Below, piece by piece: positions 17,531 through 26,594 of a stretch of DNA of 64,000 bases (its first letter is position 1; the number at the start of each line of letters is the position of its first letter). The notes beneath the pieces are model-generated. The model was not told the DNA's origin and did no database searches. It saw only the letters and a program-made list of their open reading frames with translations. A program made the translations under genes and the position numbers. Origin of the DNA: Pseudomonas sihuiensis (GTDB lineage: Bacteria > Pseudomonadota > Gammaproteobacteria > Pseudomonadales > Pseudomonadaceae); NCBI RefSeq assembly GCF_900106015.1, contig NZ_LT629797.1:2418001-2482000 (forward strand). Direction: 5' to 3'.

Positions 17531-19540
17531 ATGTCCTTGCCCAAGAACCACCTGGAACTGCTCAGCCCTGCGCGTGACGTCGAGATCGCCCGCGAGGCCA
17601 TTCTGCATGGCGCCGACGCCGTCTATATCGGCGGCCCGAGCTTCGGCGCGCGGCACAATGCCTGCAACGAAGTGAGCGATATCGCCAGGCTGGTGGAGTT
17701 CGCCCGCCACTATCATGCGCGCGTGTTCACCACGATCAACACCATCCTGCATGACGATGAGCTGGAGCCGGCGCGCGCGCTGATCCACCAGCTCTACGAC
17801 GCGGGCGTGGATGCGCTGATCGTGCAGGACATGGGGGTGATGGAGCTGGATATTCCGCCCATCGAGCTGCATGCCAGCACCCAGACCGATATCCGCACCC
17901 TTGAGCGGGCCAGGTTTCTCGATCAGGCCGGCTTCTCCCAGCTGGTGCTGGCGCGCGAGCTGAACTTGCAGGAAATCCGCCAGATTGCCGATGCCACAGA
18001 CGCGGCCATCGAATTCTTCATCCACGGCGCGCTGTGCGTGGCCTTCTCCGGCCAGTGCAACATCTCCCACGCGCAGACCGGGCGCAGCGCCAACCGCGGC
18101 GACTGCTCGCAGGCCTGCCGCCTGCCCTACACCCTCAAGGATGAAAAAGGCGGCGTGATCGCCTACGAGAAACACCTGCTGTCGATGAAGGACAACAACC
18201 AGAGCGCCAACCTGCGCGCCCTGGTCGAAGCCGGCGTGCGCTCCTTCAAGATCGAGGGCCGCTACAAGGATGTGGCCTACGTGAAGAACATCACCGCCCA
18301 CTACCGCCGCGAACTCGACGCCATTCTCGAGGATCGCCCGGACCTCGCCCGCGCCTCCAGCGGTCGTACCGCGCACTTCTTCGTGCCCGATCCGGACAAG
18401 ACCTTCCACCGTGGCAGCACCGATTACTTCGTCACCGAGCGCAAGGTGGACATCGGCGCCTTTGACTCGCCGACCTTCACTGGCTTGCCCGTCGGCCATG
18501 TCGAGAAAGTGAACAAGCGCGACCTGATCGCCGTCACCCACGAGCCGCTGTCCAACGGCGACGGCCTCAACGTGCTGGTCAAGCGCGAGGTGGTGGGTTT
18601 CCGCGCCAATATCGCCGAGCTGAAAGGTGAGTTCGAGGAAGACGGCGAGAAGCGCTATCGCTACCGCGTCGAGCCCAACGAGATGCCCGAGGGTCTGTTC
18701 CGTCTGCGCCCGAATCATCCGCTCTCGCGCAACCTCGACCACAACTGGCAGCAGGCGCTGCAACGCACCAGCGCCGAACGCCGTATCGGCGTGAGCTGGA
18801 AGGCCGAGCTGCGCGAGGACACACTCAAGCTCACCGCCACCAGCGAAGAAGGCATCAGCGTCGACGTCGCCCTGCCCGGCCCGTTCGGCGTCGCCAACAA
18901 GCCGGAACAGGCGCTCGATGGCCTGCGCGACCTGCTCACCCAGCTCGGCACCACCATCTACCATGCCCAGAGCGTGGCGCTGGATGCACCGCAGGCGTTC
19001 TTCGTGCCCAACTCACAGCTCAAGGCGCTGCGCCGCGATGCCATCGAAGCACTGACCGCAGCGCGCGTGGCCGCCCATCCGCGTGGTAGCCGCAAGGCCG
19101 AGACCGACCCGGCGCCGGTGTACCCGGAGTCGCACCTGTCGTTCCTCTACAACGTCTACAACCAGAAGGCGCGCGACTTCTACCATCGCCATGGCGTGCA
19201 GCTGATCGACGCCGCCTACGAGGCCCACGAGGAAACCGGCGAAGTGCCGGTGATGATCACCAAGCACTGCCTGCGCTTCTCCTTCAACCTGTGCCCGAAG
19301 CAGGCCAAGGGCGTGACCGGTGTGCGCACCAAGGTGGCGCCGATGCAGCTGGTGCATGGCGATGAGGTACTGACCCTGAAGTTCGACTGCAAGCCGTGCG
19401 AGATGCACGTGATCGGCAAGATGAAGGGCCATATCCTCGACCTGCCACAACCGGGCAGCGCCGCGACCCAGGTGGTCGGCCACATCAGCCCGGACGACCT
19501 GCTCAAGACCATTCGCCAGAAGCCGGGCTATAGCCACTGA
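17531..19540 (+). CDS. rlhA: Peptidase U32-family protein, probable 23S rRNA C2501 hydroxylase RlhA
   Basis: A 669-residue protein with the U32 signature EFFIHGALCVAFSGQCNIS at about residue 160, followed by GDCSQACRLPY; these cysteines bind the iron-sulfur cluster of the family. The N-terminal AREAILHGADAVYIGGPSFG is a TIM-barrel-like start. Length and arrangement match E. coli YdcP/RlhA (about 650 aa), which hydroxylates C2501 of 23S rRNA, rather than the shorter UbiU/UbiV or YegQ types. The C-terminal half contains a further Cys set (KHCLRFSFNLCPKQ, FDCKPCEMHV). The symbol is by family match only. Confidence 0.88.
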   Translation: MSLPKNHLELLSPARDVEIAREAILHGADAVYIGGPSFGARHNACNEVSDIARLVEFARHYHARVFTTINTILHDDELEPARALIHQLYDAGVDALIVQDMGVMELDIPPIELHASTQTDIRTLERARFLDQAGFSQLVLARELNLQEIRQIADATDAAIEFFIHGALCVAFSGQCNISHAQTGRSANRGDCSQACRLPYTLKDEKGGVIAYEKHLLSMKDNNQSANLRALVEAGVRSFKIEGRYKDVAYVKNITAHYRRELDAILEDRPDLARASSGRTAHFFVPDPDKTFHRGSTDYFVTERKVDIGAFDSPTFTGLPVGHVEKVNKRDLIAVTHEPLSNGDGLNVLVKREVVGFRANIAELKGEFEEDGEKRYRYRVEPNEMPEGLFRLRPNHPLSRNLDHNWQQALQRTSAERRIGVSWKAELREDTLKLTATSEEGISVDVALPGPFGVANKPEQALDGLRDLLTQLGTTIYHAQSVALDAPQAFFVPNSQLKALRRDAIEALTAARVAAHPRGSRKAETDPAPVYPESHLSFLYNVYNQKARDFYHRHGVQLIDAAYEAHEETGEVPVMITKHCLRFSFNLCPKQAKGVTGVRTKVAPMQLVHGDEVLTLKFDCKPCEMHVIGKMKGHILDLPQPGSAATQVVGHISPDDLLKTIRQKPGYSH

Positions 19541-19561
19541 GCCTAGCCTCGCCTGTCCCCG

Positions 19562-19650
19562 GTAGCCCGGATGCAATCCGGGGGCATGCGCCTGTATGTC
19601 CCGGATTGCATCCGGGCTACAACAACAATCGCCAGCAAGCTGGCTCCTAC
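19562..19650. repeat. Palindromic extragenic repeat plus REP half-site
   Basis: GTAGCCCGGATGCAATCCGG and its inverted copy CCGGATTGCATCCGGGCTAC enclose 19562-19620. A separate ATCGCCAGCAAGCTGGCTCC-type REP half follows at 19628-19650. The pair lies between two convergent genes and may act as a terminator. Confidence 0.85.
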
Positions 19651-19660
19651 GGATCGCGAA

Positions 19661-19969
19661 CTAGGCCCGCGCGGCGCTCGCCGGGCTGAGCATCTCGATC
19701 TCGCGAATCTCGAAATCACGACGCAGGTAGTCCATGCGCTGGTCATGGAACTCGCGCATGTGCGGCAGCGCCGTGTGCTCGGCGAATGCCTCCGGCGATG
19801 CCCAGACCTCGTAGAAGATAAACAGGGTCGGGTCCTGGGCGTCACGCAGCATGTGATATTCGATGCAGCCGGGCTCGGCGCGGCTGGGTTCGACGTAAGC
19901 ACGGAACAGTTGCTCGAAGGCCTCGGCCTGCTCGGGTCTGGTGTGGGCGTGAAGGATGAAGCCGTACAT
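19661..19969 (-). CDS. Antibiotic biosynthesis monooxygenase (ABM)-domain protein, putative quinol monooxygenase
   Basis: A 102-residue ferredoxin-like alpha+beta barrel protein with the ABM pattern: an N-terminal strand GFILHAHTRPEQAEAFEQLF, EPGCIEYHMLRDAQDPTLFIFYEVW in the middle, and AFAEHTALPHMREF. Related YgiN-type enzymes oxidise quinols without cofactor. MdaB, a quinone reductase and the usual partner of YgiN in E. coli, is encoded next door on the other strand, which fits a quinone redox role. Confidence 0.85.
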   Translation of the reverse strand: MYGFILHAHTRPEQAEAFEQLFRAYVEPSRAEPGCIEYHMLRDAQDPTLFIFYEVWASPEAFAEHTALPHMREFHDQRMDYLRRDFEIREIEMLSPASAARA

Positions 19970-20122
19970 GGGTGCAAGCGCCTCGATGCGGGAAGATGCC
20001 TCACCTTAACGCAGCATTCGACGATCCTTTCATGATTTTCAGTCAACAATTATTTGACCGCTGCGGGGTGTTTCGCACGCGCAGGGCCCGATAACCTGCG
20101 GCCACATTTTTGGAGAACCCCC

Positions 20123-20710
20123 ATGAAAAAGATCCTCCTGCTCAACGGCGGCAAAGCGTTCGCCCACTCACACGGCCAGTACAACAGCACCCTGCACGAC
20201 GCGGCGTTGGCCTTCCTCGACCGCGCCGGCTTCGACGTCAAGACCACCTTCATCGACGGCGGCTACGACGTGGAAGAAGAAGTACAGAAATTCCTCTGGG
20301 CCGATGTGGTGATCTACCAGATGCCCGGCTGGTGGATGGGCGCACCCTGGACGGTGAAGAAGTACCTCGACGAGGTATTCACCGCCGGCCACGGCAGCCT
20401 TTATGCCAACGACGGCCGTACCCGCTCCGATGCGTCGCAGAAGTACGGCAGCGGCGGGCTGATCCAGGGCAAGCAGTACATGCTGTCGCTGACCTGGAAC
20501 GCCCCGATACAGGCCTTCGAAGACCCGACCGATTTCTTCGAAGGCAAAGGCGTGGACGCGGTGTACTTCCCCTTCCACAAGGCCAACGAATTCCTCGGCA
20601 TGACTGGTCTGCCCACCTTCATCTGCAACGACGTGATGAAGGTGCCGAACATCGAGCACGACGTGGCGCGCTACGAGCAGCACCTGGCCCAGGTGTTCGG
20701 CGTCAACTGA
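20123..20710 (+). CDS. mdaB: NADPH quinone reductase MdaB
   Basis: A 195-residue flavodoxin-fold protein matching MdaB (modulator of drug activity B): MKKILLLNGGKAFAHSHGQYN, QMPGWWMGAPWTVKKYLDEVF, and LSLTWNAPIQAF, LPTFICNDVMK near the end. The enzyme uses FAD and NADPH for two-electron quinone reduction. TGGAGA precedes the ATG. Its ABM-type neighbour at 19661-19969 is divergent, the pairing known as ygiN-mdaB in E. coli. Confidence 0.94.
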   Translation: MKKILLLNGGKAFAHSHGQYNSTLHDAALAFLDRAGFDVKTTFIDGGYDVEEEVQKFLWADVVIYQMPGWWMGAPWTVKKYLDEVFTAGHGSLYANDGRTRSDASQKYGSGGLIQGKQYMLSLTWNAPIQAFEDPTDFFEGKGVDAVYFPFHKANEFLGMTGLPTFICNDVMKVPNIEHDVARYEQHLAQVFGVN

Positions 20711-20723
20711 AGCAGGCGCTCAC

Positions 20724-21581
20724 TCATTGCCCGCCGAACAACGCCGTCCAGTAGATGCCGGCGTCGCTCTGCGGGTCGTTGGCATAGGCAGCGCCTAGCT
20801 CGCTGAACTCCGGGTTCATGATGTTGGCGCAGTGCCCGGAGCTGGCCAGCCAGCCCTCGACCACCTTGGCGGTGGTATCGAGCGCAGCGGCGATGTTCTC
20901 ACCGACCTTGGTACCGCTGTACCCCGCCAGTTCCGCGCGGTCACCCGGCGTCAGGCCGTCACGCCCCTGATGGGCGAAGAAGTTGCCGTTGGCCATGGCC
21001 CGGCTGTGGCTCTCGGCGGCGCTACCCAGTTCGGCATTCCATACCAGCGGCGCGGTGGCAGCGAAGCGCTGGTCACCGCATTGGCGTGCCTCGGCGCGGG
21101 CAGAGTTGATCAGCAGGAGCAGACTTTCCCCCTCGGTCTGCCAGGTTTGCAGGCGCCCGCTGAGCAGCGGCCGTGCCAGCACGATGCGCCAGTCGCGATC
21201 CTGCTGGCTGACGCCAATGTCGATGAATTGCGGATCGAGCAGCACGCGGCAGAAACTCTCGCTCAATGCCTGCATGGCCGCCTGCGCATTGCGCGGGCCG
21301 GAGAGCGTGATGGCCTGTACGTTGACCAACGGGTAACCAGCCGCGCTCAGCGAATCCTGCAGATCCGCGGTGCCATTGGCAGGCAGGATCAGGCGTGGGT
21401 CGTTGGTCAATGGGGGCAGTGGCTCGGAGGCCTGCACGCCACAGCGCTGTACCTCGCTGCGATAGCTGTTGATCGTCTCGATCAGCGCAAGGTCCTCAGC
21501 GGCCTGGGCCGCGCCGCAAATGCCCATCAGCAGCACCAGCAGGCAGCCTTGCCATCCCCATTTGTCCATTGTTGTTGTCAT
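20724..21581 (-). CDS. Secreted CAP-domain (SCP/PR-1-like) protein
   Basis: A 285-residue protein with a signal peptide (CLLVLLMGICGAAQAAED) and a C-terminal CAP domain (from about residue 155): SAAESHSRAMANGNFFAHQG, KVGENIAAAL and SSGHCANIMNP contain the two His and two Glu positions of the family. The first ~110 mature residues form an extra domain I do not recognise. The role of bacterial CAP proteins is not settled. A GAGAGGGCGG ribosome site precedes MTTTM. Confidence 0.88.
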   Translation of the reverse strand: MTTTMDKWGWQGCLLVLLMGICGAAQAAEDLALIETINSYRSEVQRCGVQASEPLPPLTNDPRLILPANGTADLQDSLSAAGYPLVNVQAITLSGPRNAQAAMQALSESFCRVLLDPQFIDIGVSQQDRDWRIVLARPLLSGRLQTWQTEGESLLLLINSARAEARQCGDQRFAATAPLVWNAELGSAAESHSRAMANGNFFAHQGRDGLTPGDRAELAGYSGTKVGENIAAALDTTAKVVEGWLASSGHCANIMNPEFSELGAAYANDPQSDAGIYWTALFGGQ

Positions 21582-21766
21582 ACCGCCCTCTCCCAACTAA
21601 CGTCGTGATTCTGACGCAATTTCCGGCGCAGGATCATGGCCGGTTTCCTGGTCCCATCGAACGCCCGCGTACACTGGGATCGCGGCCGAACGGCAGGGTT
21701 CCTGCATGACGCCCTCTGCCGTCATCGAACAATTTACACACTTGCCTCTCCCGCTCGAGAACACTG

Positions 21767-22807
21767 ATGCCCGGTTACTTCGCCAAGAACGAACAACATC
21801 GTCGCCTGGTCCTCAAAGCCTTGCTATGGATCACCTTGAGCGGTGGTTTGTTCTTCTCCGTGGTCAATCTGCTGCACGACAACTGGTTGCTGGCCGGTCT
21901 GGAGATCGGCTACGCCGCTGTGTCGCTGTATCTGCTGACCATTGTCGACCGAACGCGCAACCTGCAGCTATTGACCGCGGTTTACCTGCTGCCGTTCTTC
22001 AGCATCATGATTTTGGCGCTGGCTCAGACCCACACCAGCTTCGCGGTGTTCGCCTGGATCCAGTCGATTCCGATCATCTGCTACCTGCTGCTGGGGTTGC
22101 GTCTGGGTATGTACGGCTCGGTGCTGTTCGTCGGCATCGGCCTGTTCGTCTTCAGCCGGCGGTTTTCTTCCGATCAATTGCTGCAAAACGTCGAGATCAT
22201 CGCCAATCTAGGTCTGGCCAGTCTGGCGGTGATGATCTTTGCGCACATCTACGAACGCAGCCGCCTTCTCAACGAACAGCGTCTGACCGACCAGGCCACC
22301 ACCGATTCCCTGACCGGCTTGCCAAACCGGCTGAAGCTGGCCGAGGTATTCGAGCGCGAGCGTGCCCACGCGCAGCGCAATGGCACGCCGCTTTCGTTGG
22401 TATTCGTCGATATCGATCACTTCAAGCAGATCAACGACCGCTTCGGCCACGAGGTCGGCGACCGCGCCCTGGTTCACTTCGCCACGGTGCTGGCGCAGCG
22501 TTTACGGGTCACTGATCTGTTCTGCCGCCTGGGCGGTGAGGAATTTGCCGTGCTGCTGCCAGGCAGCAAGGCGACGCAAGCGCGAGAAATCGCCGAGAGC
22601 CTGCGCGAACGCCTGGCTGCACAGCCGCTGGCGGTGGATGAGACCACGCTACACATGACGCTGAGCGCCGGGGTGGCCTGCTTCGGGGTGGACGGGCAAT
22701 CACTGGACGAGCTGATGCTGGCGGCGGACAGGCGCACCTACGCGGCCAAGCGCGCCGGGCGCAACCGGGTGATTACCCGAGAGGACGTAGAGCCCGCTCT
22801 GGGCTGA
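21767..22807 (+). CDS. Membrane-bound GGDEF diguanylate cyclase
   Basis: Six predicted membrane helices over residues 15-160 form the sensor. The GGDEF domain (residues 180-340) has DSLTGLPNRLKL, LVFVDIDHFKQINDRFGHEVGD and LGGEEF, an active variant. The inhibitory site RVTD lies five residues before GGEEF, so product inhibition is expected. It is flanked by unrelated genes and has no obvious operon partner. Confidence 0.93.
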   Translation: MPGYFAKNEQHRRLVLKALLWITLSGGLFFSVVNLLHDNWLLAGLEIGYAAVSLYLLTIVDRTRNLQLLTAVYLLPFFSIMILALAQTHTSFAVFAWIQSIPIICYLLLGLRLGMYGSVLFVGIGLFVFSRRFSSDQLLQNVEIIANLGLASLAVMIFAHIYERSRLLNEQRLTDQATTDSLTGLPNRLKLAEVFERERAHAQRNGTPLSLVFVDIDHFKQINDRFGHEVGDRALVHFATVLAQRLRVTDLFCRLGGEEFAVLLPGSKATQAREIAESLRERLAAQPLAVDETTLHMTLSAGVACFGVDGQSLDELMLAADRRTYAAKRAGRNRVITREDVEPALG

Positions 22808-22818
22808 ACGGGTGCGGA

Positions 22819-23268
22819 TCAGACGTAGATGCTGACCCCGCCCTTTTCCTGCAACCACTGACGGTAGGTCTCCAGCGAGTCGGTCTGCTTGTCGCCGTTG
22901 TGGCCGGAGATGCGCACACTGCCATCCATGCCGGCGTCCACCATCTTCTGTACCTGCGCCAGCAGCGTGGCGGCATCGTCGCGATCGAGCTGCATCACAT
23001 CCGGCAATTGGATCACCGAAGGCGTCGCAGGCTGACTGTCGCCACTGCCCTGCACCGTGTTACTGGGCTGCGCCGCGCCGCCATGCATTGCACGCAGCAG
23101 CCCGCCCTCACTGCGCGCCACCACCTGCTTGGCGAAACGTCTCAGGTCGGCCAGCGGGTCCTGAGTGGCCTGGTCGCCTGCTTCGCCACTGGCTGCACTC
23201 GAGCGATTGTTGAGCTGACTGCCGTAGTAGCTGAGCATGGCAGGCGTGCTGTTGTTGATACTGGTCAT
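22819..23268 (-). CDS. Hypothetical protein
   Basis: A 149-residue protein starting MTSINNSTPAMLSYYGSQLN with a GGAGG ribosome site. The sequence is polar and Ser/Gln/Asp rich, without a signal peptide or membrane segment. The C-terminal half (LLAQVQKMVDAGMDGSVRIS ... ETYRQWLQEKGG) looks like a small helical domain. I do not recognise a family. It lies upstream of another small minus-strand gene's position but in an independent unit. Confidence 0.7.
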   Translation of the reverse strand: MTSINNSTPAMLSYYGSQLNNRSSAASGEAGDQATQDPLADLRRFAKQVVARSEGGLLRAMHGGAAQPSNTVQGSGDSQPATPSVIQLPDVMQLDRDDAATLLAQVQKMVDAGMDGSVRISGHNGDKQTDSLETYRQWLQEKGGVSIYV

Positions 23269-23403
23269 GAGACCTCCGCGAAATCCGTTCGCCTCATGCA
23301 AAGCAGATTCCGGGCCAGCCGCTGCAGGCCAGTCACCACGCGGGCTGCACACTCATTCGCGGCAGCGACTTGCCACCACGGGGCAAGGTTTTGCCTGTGC
23401 CGG

Positions 23404-23745
23404 TCACCCCAGCAGATCGACCATCACCGCATTGCTGTAGATCAGGCAGCCATCCTCGGCGCTGTAACCGACCAGATGAAACTGGCCACGCCCCTCCTCG
23501 CCGCCGAGGTACACGCGCCATTTGCATTCGCTCAGCGGGCCGAAGCCGTCGGGCATGACCAGCTCCAGTGTCTGCATGTCGGCGTCGATCATCGTGTCTC
23601 TGAGCCCGCTGCGTTGCAGTTGCTCCTCGGCCTGCTCCAGACGCAGGTGCTCGGCCTCGCTGACATAGAACTGCAGGGTCCCGATGGGAATGGATTTGCT
23701 GTCATTGTCGGCCTTGCGCCAACCGTCGATGCTCAGGGTGTTCAT
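23404..23745 (-). CDS. Hypothetical protein
   Basis: A 113-residue protein starting MNTLSIDGWRKADNDSKSI. It has mixed beta/alpha character, with WRVYLGGEEGRGQFHLVGYS suggesting a beta sheet. GGAGG lies seven bases before the ATG at 23745; a TTG six bases upstream is the alternative start. No family recognised. Confidence 0.7.
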   Translation of the reverse strand: MNTLSIDGWRKADNDSKSIPIGTLQFYVSEAEHLRLEQAEEQLQRSGLRDTMIDADMQTLELVMPDGFGPLSECKWRVYLGGEEGRGQFHLVGYSAEDGCLIYSNAVMVDLLG

Positions 23746-23912
23746 CTGCAAGCCTCCTCAGTGAAACCCGAGTTCAGGGCACATGCCCACTTACAGAAGA
23801 TGGGACACGCCAAACGCCGAGGCGACTCCTGACGAATGGACGAACGGCCGACCGTTTGCTTGTCGAGGCGATTGCGCTAGGCTCTGCACCTTCATTGATA
23901 GGAGGTACTCCC

Positions 23913-24194
23913 ATGGCCCGCGCCACTGCCCGCCACATCCTGGTTGCCAGCGAAGACAAGTGCAACGAACTGAAAGCCGCCATCGAAGGTGGGGCCGACT
24001 TCGCCCAACTGGCCAAAGACAATTCCTCCTGCCCGTCCGGCCGCAGCGGCGGCGACCTGGGCTCGTTCGGCCCCGGTCAGATGGTCAAGGAATTCGACAC
24101 CGTGGTCTTCAGCGCGCCGGTCGGCGTGGTGCAGGGCCCGGTGAAGACCCAGTTCGGTTATCACCTGCTGGAAGTCACCAGCCGTCAGGACTGA
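23913..24194 (+). CDS. ppiC: Parvulin-type peptidyl-prolyl cis-trans isomerase (PpiC)
   Basis: A 93-residue single-domain parvulin: ATARHILVASEDKCNELKAA, DFAQLAKDNSSCPSG, GGDLGSFGPGQMVKEFDTVV and TQFGYHLLEVTSR. It lacks a signal peptide, as expected for cytoplasmic PpiC/Par10, which catalyses prolyl isomerisation. A strong GGAGGT ribosome site and a terminator 14 bp downstream mark it as a single-gene unit. Confidence 0.95.
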   Translation: MARATARHILVASEDKCNELKAAIEGGADFAQLAKDNSSCPSGRSGGDLGSFGPGQMVKEFDTVVFSAPVGVVQGPVKTQFGYHLLEVTSRQD

Positions 24195-24207
24195 TCGTTC
24201 ACTACAC

Positions 24208-24236
24208 AAGGGCCGCCAGTGCGGCCCTTCTGTTTT
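24208..24236 (+). terminator. Terminator after ppiC
   Basis: The 9-bp stem AAGGGCCGC / GCGGCCCTT with a CAGT loop is followed by CTGTTTT. Confidence 0.85.
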
Positions 24237-24280
24237 CCCAAGCCTTTTCAGCACCCTGTAGTAGGGCTCTGGGTTTCACC

Positions 24281-25810
24281 ATGAAACGTGGTATTCGGCT
24301 CGCGTCCATCCTCCTGGTATTCATCTGCCTGTCGCTGGCGTTGCTGACCGCCTGGCAAGTCTGGTTCTCGCGTGAACGCGCGCTGCAAGAGCTGAACGTG
24401 GCCAACCTCAACCTGGCCCAGGCGCTGGACAACTACACGGAAGGGGTCATTCGCCAGTCGGAACTGGTGCTGATCGACCTGGCCGAGCGCATGCAACACA
24501 ACGGCCCGGCCGTCCACGAACAAGAACGCCTGCAGGCATTGCTACAGCAGCAGAGTGAAGTGCTTGGGTTGGCCAATGCCATCGTCATCTACGACGAACA
24601 GGGCAACCGCTTGCTGGCATCGACCCTGCCGCCAGGACACAATCTCAACGCTGCCGATCGCGCATTCTTCATCCATCACCGCAACGATCCCTCCACCGGC
24701 ACCTTCATCGGCCCCACCATCAAGAGCCGTATTACAGGTGACTGGGTCTTCACCGTCAGCCGTCGCCTGAACGATGGTGAAGGTCGTTTCGCCGGCGTGG
24801 TGGCCGTGACGCTGGGCGTCGAGCACTTTCTGAGTTTTTTCGGCAGCCTGGACCTCGGCAAACACGGCTCGATGAGCCTCTCTACCGGCGACGCCAAACT
24901 GCTGTTTCGCCAGCCATTCCGTGAGCAGGATGTCGGCCTGGACTGGTCCGACTCACCCATCCTGCAACAGCTGCGCGAACACCGTGAAGGCACCACCGTA
25001 CAGACCTCACGTATCGATGGTGTCGAGCGTGTCTATGCCTTCCGCCGCAACGATCGCCTGCCGCTGATCACCGTCGTCGCACTCGGCCGCGAGGACGCCT
25101 TGGCAGCCTGGCGCCGCAACGCCGAGCTGTTCACCGCGCTGATCATGCTGTTGCTGGCTGCCGTGAGCATCATTGGCCAATACCTGATCGTCGATATCCG
25201 CCGTCGCTCGCGCGCCGAGGCGCAGCTGCTCAACGCCCGCGAGGAACTCCTTGATGCCAACGCCCGGCTGGAGGTCCTCGCCTCACAGGATGGCCTGACC
25301 GACCTGGCCAACCGCCGCAGCTTCGACCAGACCCTGGAAATGGAAATTCGCCGCGCGCAGCGTCGTGGCTCCTCCCTGTCACTGCTGCTGTTCGATATCG
25401 ATATGTTCAAGCGTTACAACGACCACTACGGTCATGTAGCCGGTGATGACTGTCTACGTGCCGTGGCAGAGGTGCTCAAGCAGTGCGTACGCCGGCCCGG
25501 CGATCTGGCCGCCCGTTATGGCGGTGAGGAACTGGCAGTGATCCTGCCGAACACCACACTTGAAGGGGCTGAAGCCGTCGCCCAAAGCTTCATGCAGGGC
25601 CTGGAACAGCGCGACCTGGAGCACCAGGCAAGTCCCTTCGCGAGGGTCACGGTGAGTGCCGGCGTGGCCAACCTGACGGCGGATCAGCGGGACAGCACGA
25701 GGCAGGCACTGGCGCTTATCGAGGCGGCCGATCAAGCGCTTTATCGAGCCAAGAACAATGGTCGAAATCGTCTGGAAAGTGCTGGAGTGCATGCTGAACA
25801 GCAGAGGTGA
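24281..25810 (+). CDS. dCACHE-type sensor diguanylate cyclase
   Basis: A 509-residue protein. A first membrane helix (ASILLVFICLSLALLTAW) and a second near residue 290 (ELFTALIMLLLAAVSIIGQY) enclose a ~250-residue periplasmic region of the CACHE type (GNRLLASTLPPG, RAFFIHHRNDPSTGTFIGPT, FTVSRRL). A coiled-coil linker leads to the GGDEF domain with SLLLFDIDMFKRYNDHYGHVAGDD and the active-site variant YGGEEL. The inhibitory RxxD site (RPGD) is present. Such sensors typically bind small ligands; the ligand here is unknown. Confidence 0.92.
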   Translation: MKRGIRLASILLVFICLSLALLTAWQVWFSRERALQELNVANLNLAQALDNYTEGVIRQSELVLIDLAERMQHNGPAVHEQERLQALLQQQSEVLGLANAIVIYDEQGNRLLASTLPPGHNLNAADRAFFIHHRNDPSTGTFIGPTIKSRITGDWVFTVSRRLNDGEGRFAGVVAVTLGVEHFLSFFGSLDLGKHGSMSLSTGDAKLLFRQPFREQDVGLDWSDSPILQQLREHREGTTVQTSRIDGVERVYAFRRNDRLPLITVVALGREDALAAWRRNAELFTALIMLLLAAVSIIGQYLIVDIRRRSRAEAQLLNAREELLDANARLEVLASQDGLTDLANRRSFDQTLEMEIRRAQRRGSSLSLLLFDIDMFKRYNDHYGHVAGDDCLRAVAEVLKQCVRRPGDLAARYGGEELAVILPNTTLEGAEAVAQSFMQGLEQRDLEHQASPFARVTVSAGVANLTADQRDSTRQALALIEAADQALYRAKNNGRNRLESAGVHAEQQR

Positions 25811-25870
25811 CAAGGCTCGTGAAGCGGTTCAGCATCGCTTCGACGTCTCTGCCTCGGATGAATGGCCATA

Positions 25871-26410
25871 ATGAGCAACAGCACCCAGCACCCGCTGCAA
25901 CACCTCGCCCAGAACCTGCTTGGCAAGGCAATCCACGAGCTCGAGCCGGAAGAAAGCCATGTGCTCGAACAGATTCGCCAGCGCCGCCCCATCAGCCGCG
26001 ATGCCGCCGACGCCTCGGATAAACAATCGTCTTTCGGCGAGAGGCTTTCTGATCGGGTCGCATCGGTCGGTGGTTCCTGGACCTTCATCATCTGTTTTTC
26101 GCTGACCATGCTCGGCTGGATGCTGCTCAACACCGACGTGCTAACGCACTTCGGCATGGCCTTCGACCCCTACCCTTACATCTTCCTCAACCTGATGCTG
26201 TCGACCGTGGCGGCCATCCAGGCACCGATCATCATGATGAGCCAGAACCGCCAGGCGACGAAGGATCGTCTGGCTGCACGCCTGGACTTCGAGGTGAACC
26301 TGCGCGCCGAACTGGAAATCATGCGCCTGCACGAGAAGATCGACCAACGCATCCAGCAACGCCTGGATCAGATCCTCGAGCGCCTGCCGGAGCAGCCTCC
26401 GCAAGCCTAA
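25871..26410 (+). CDS. DUF1003 membrane protein
   Basis: A 179-residue protein with the DUF1003 pattern: FGERLSDRVASVGGSWTFII, two membrane helices (FIICFSLTMLGWMLLN; YIFLNLMLSTVAAIQAPIIMMSQNRQ) and a Lys/Arg/Glu-rich C-terminal helix (DFEVNLRAELEIMRLHEKID). Function unknown. The ATG at 25871 is preferred; an in-frame ATG at 25862 adds three residues. Confidence 0.88.
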   Translation: MSNSTQHPLQHLAQNLLGKAIHELEPEESHVLEQIRQRRPISRDAADASDKQSSFGERLSDRVASVGGSWTFIICFSLTMLGWMLLNTDVLTHFGMAFDPYPYIFLNLMLSTVAAIQAPIIMMSQNRQATKDRLAARLDFEVNLRAELEIMRLHEKIDQRIQQRLDQILERLPEQPPQA

Positions 26411-26449
26411 TGTTGATTCCGTAAACACCGCCCTCAGCGCTATAAGTCG

Positions 26450-26524
26450 GTAGGAGCCGGCTTGCCGGCGATGCTTTGTGTAAGTGGGCTCCATACACCG
26501 GATCGCCAGCAAGCTGGCTCCTAC
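26450..26524. repeat. Inverted REP pair (BIME-like)
   Basis: GTAGGAGCCGGCTTGCCGGC at 26450 onward and its inverted partner ending GCAAGCTGGCTCCTAC at 26524 are 29 bp apart. They lie between convergent genes. Confidence 0.9.
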
Positions 26525-26594
26525 ACACTCATCTTCTCCGCTTAACTCACTGGCATGCGACAGAATCTGTCGTGTCGTACCCGCAACAAGCGTG

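Noticed and set aside
17177..18964. 595-codon minus-strand frame opposite the U32 gene
   Set aside because: It is the complement of a conserved coding region and shows no family motif.
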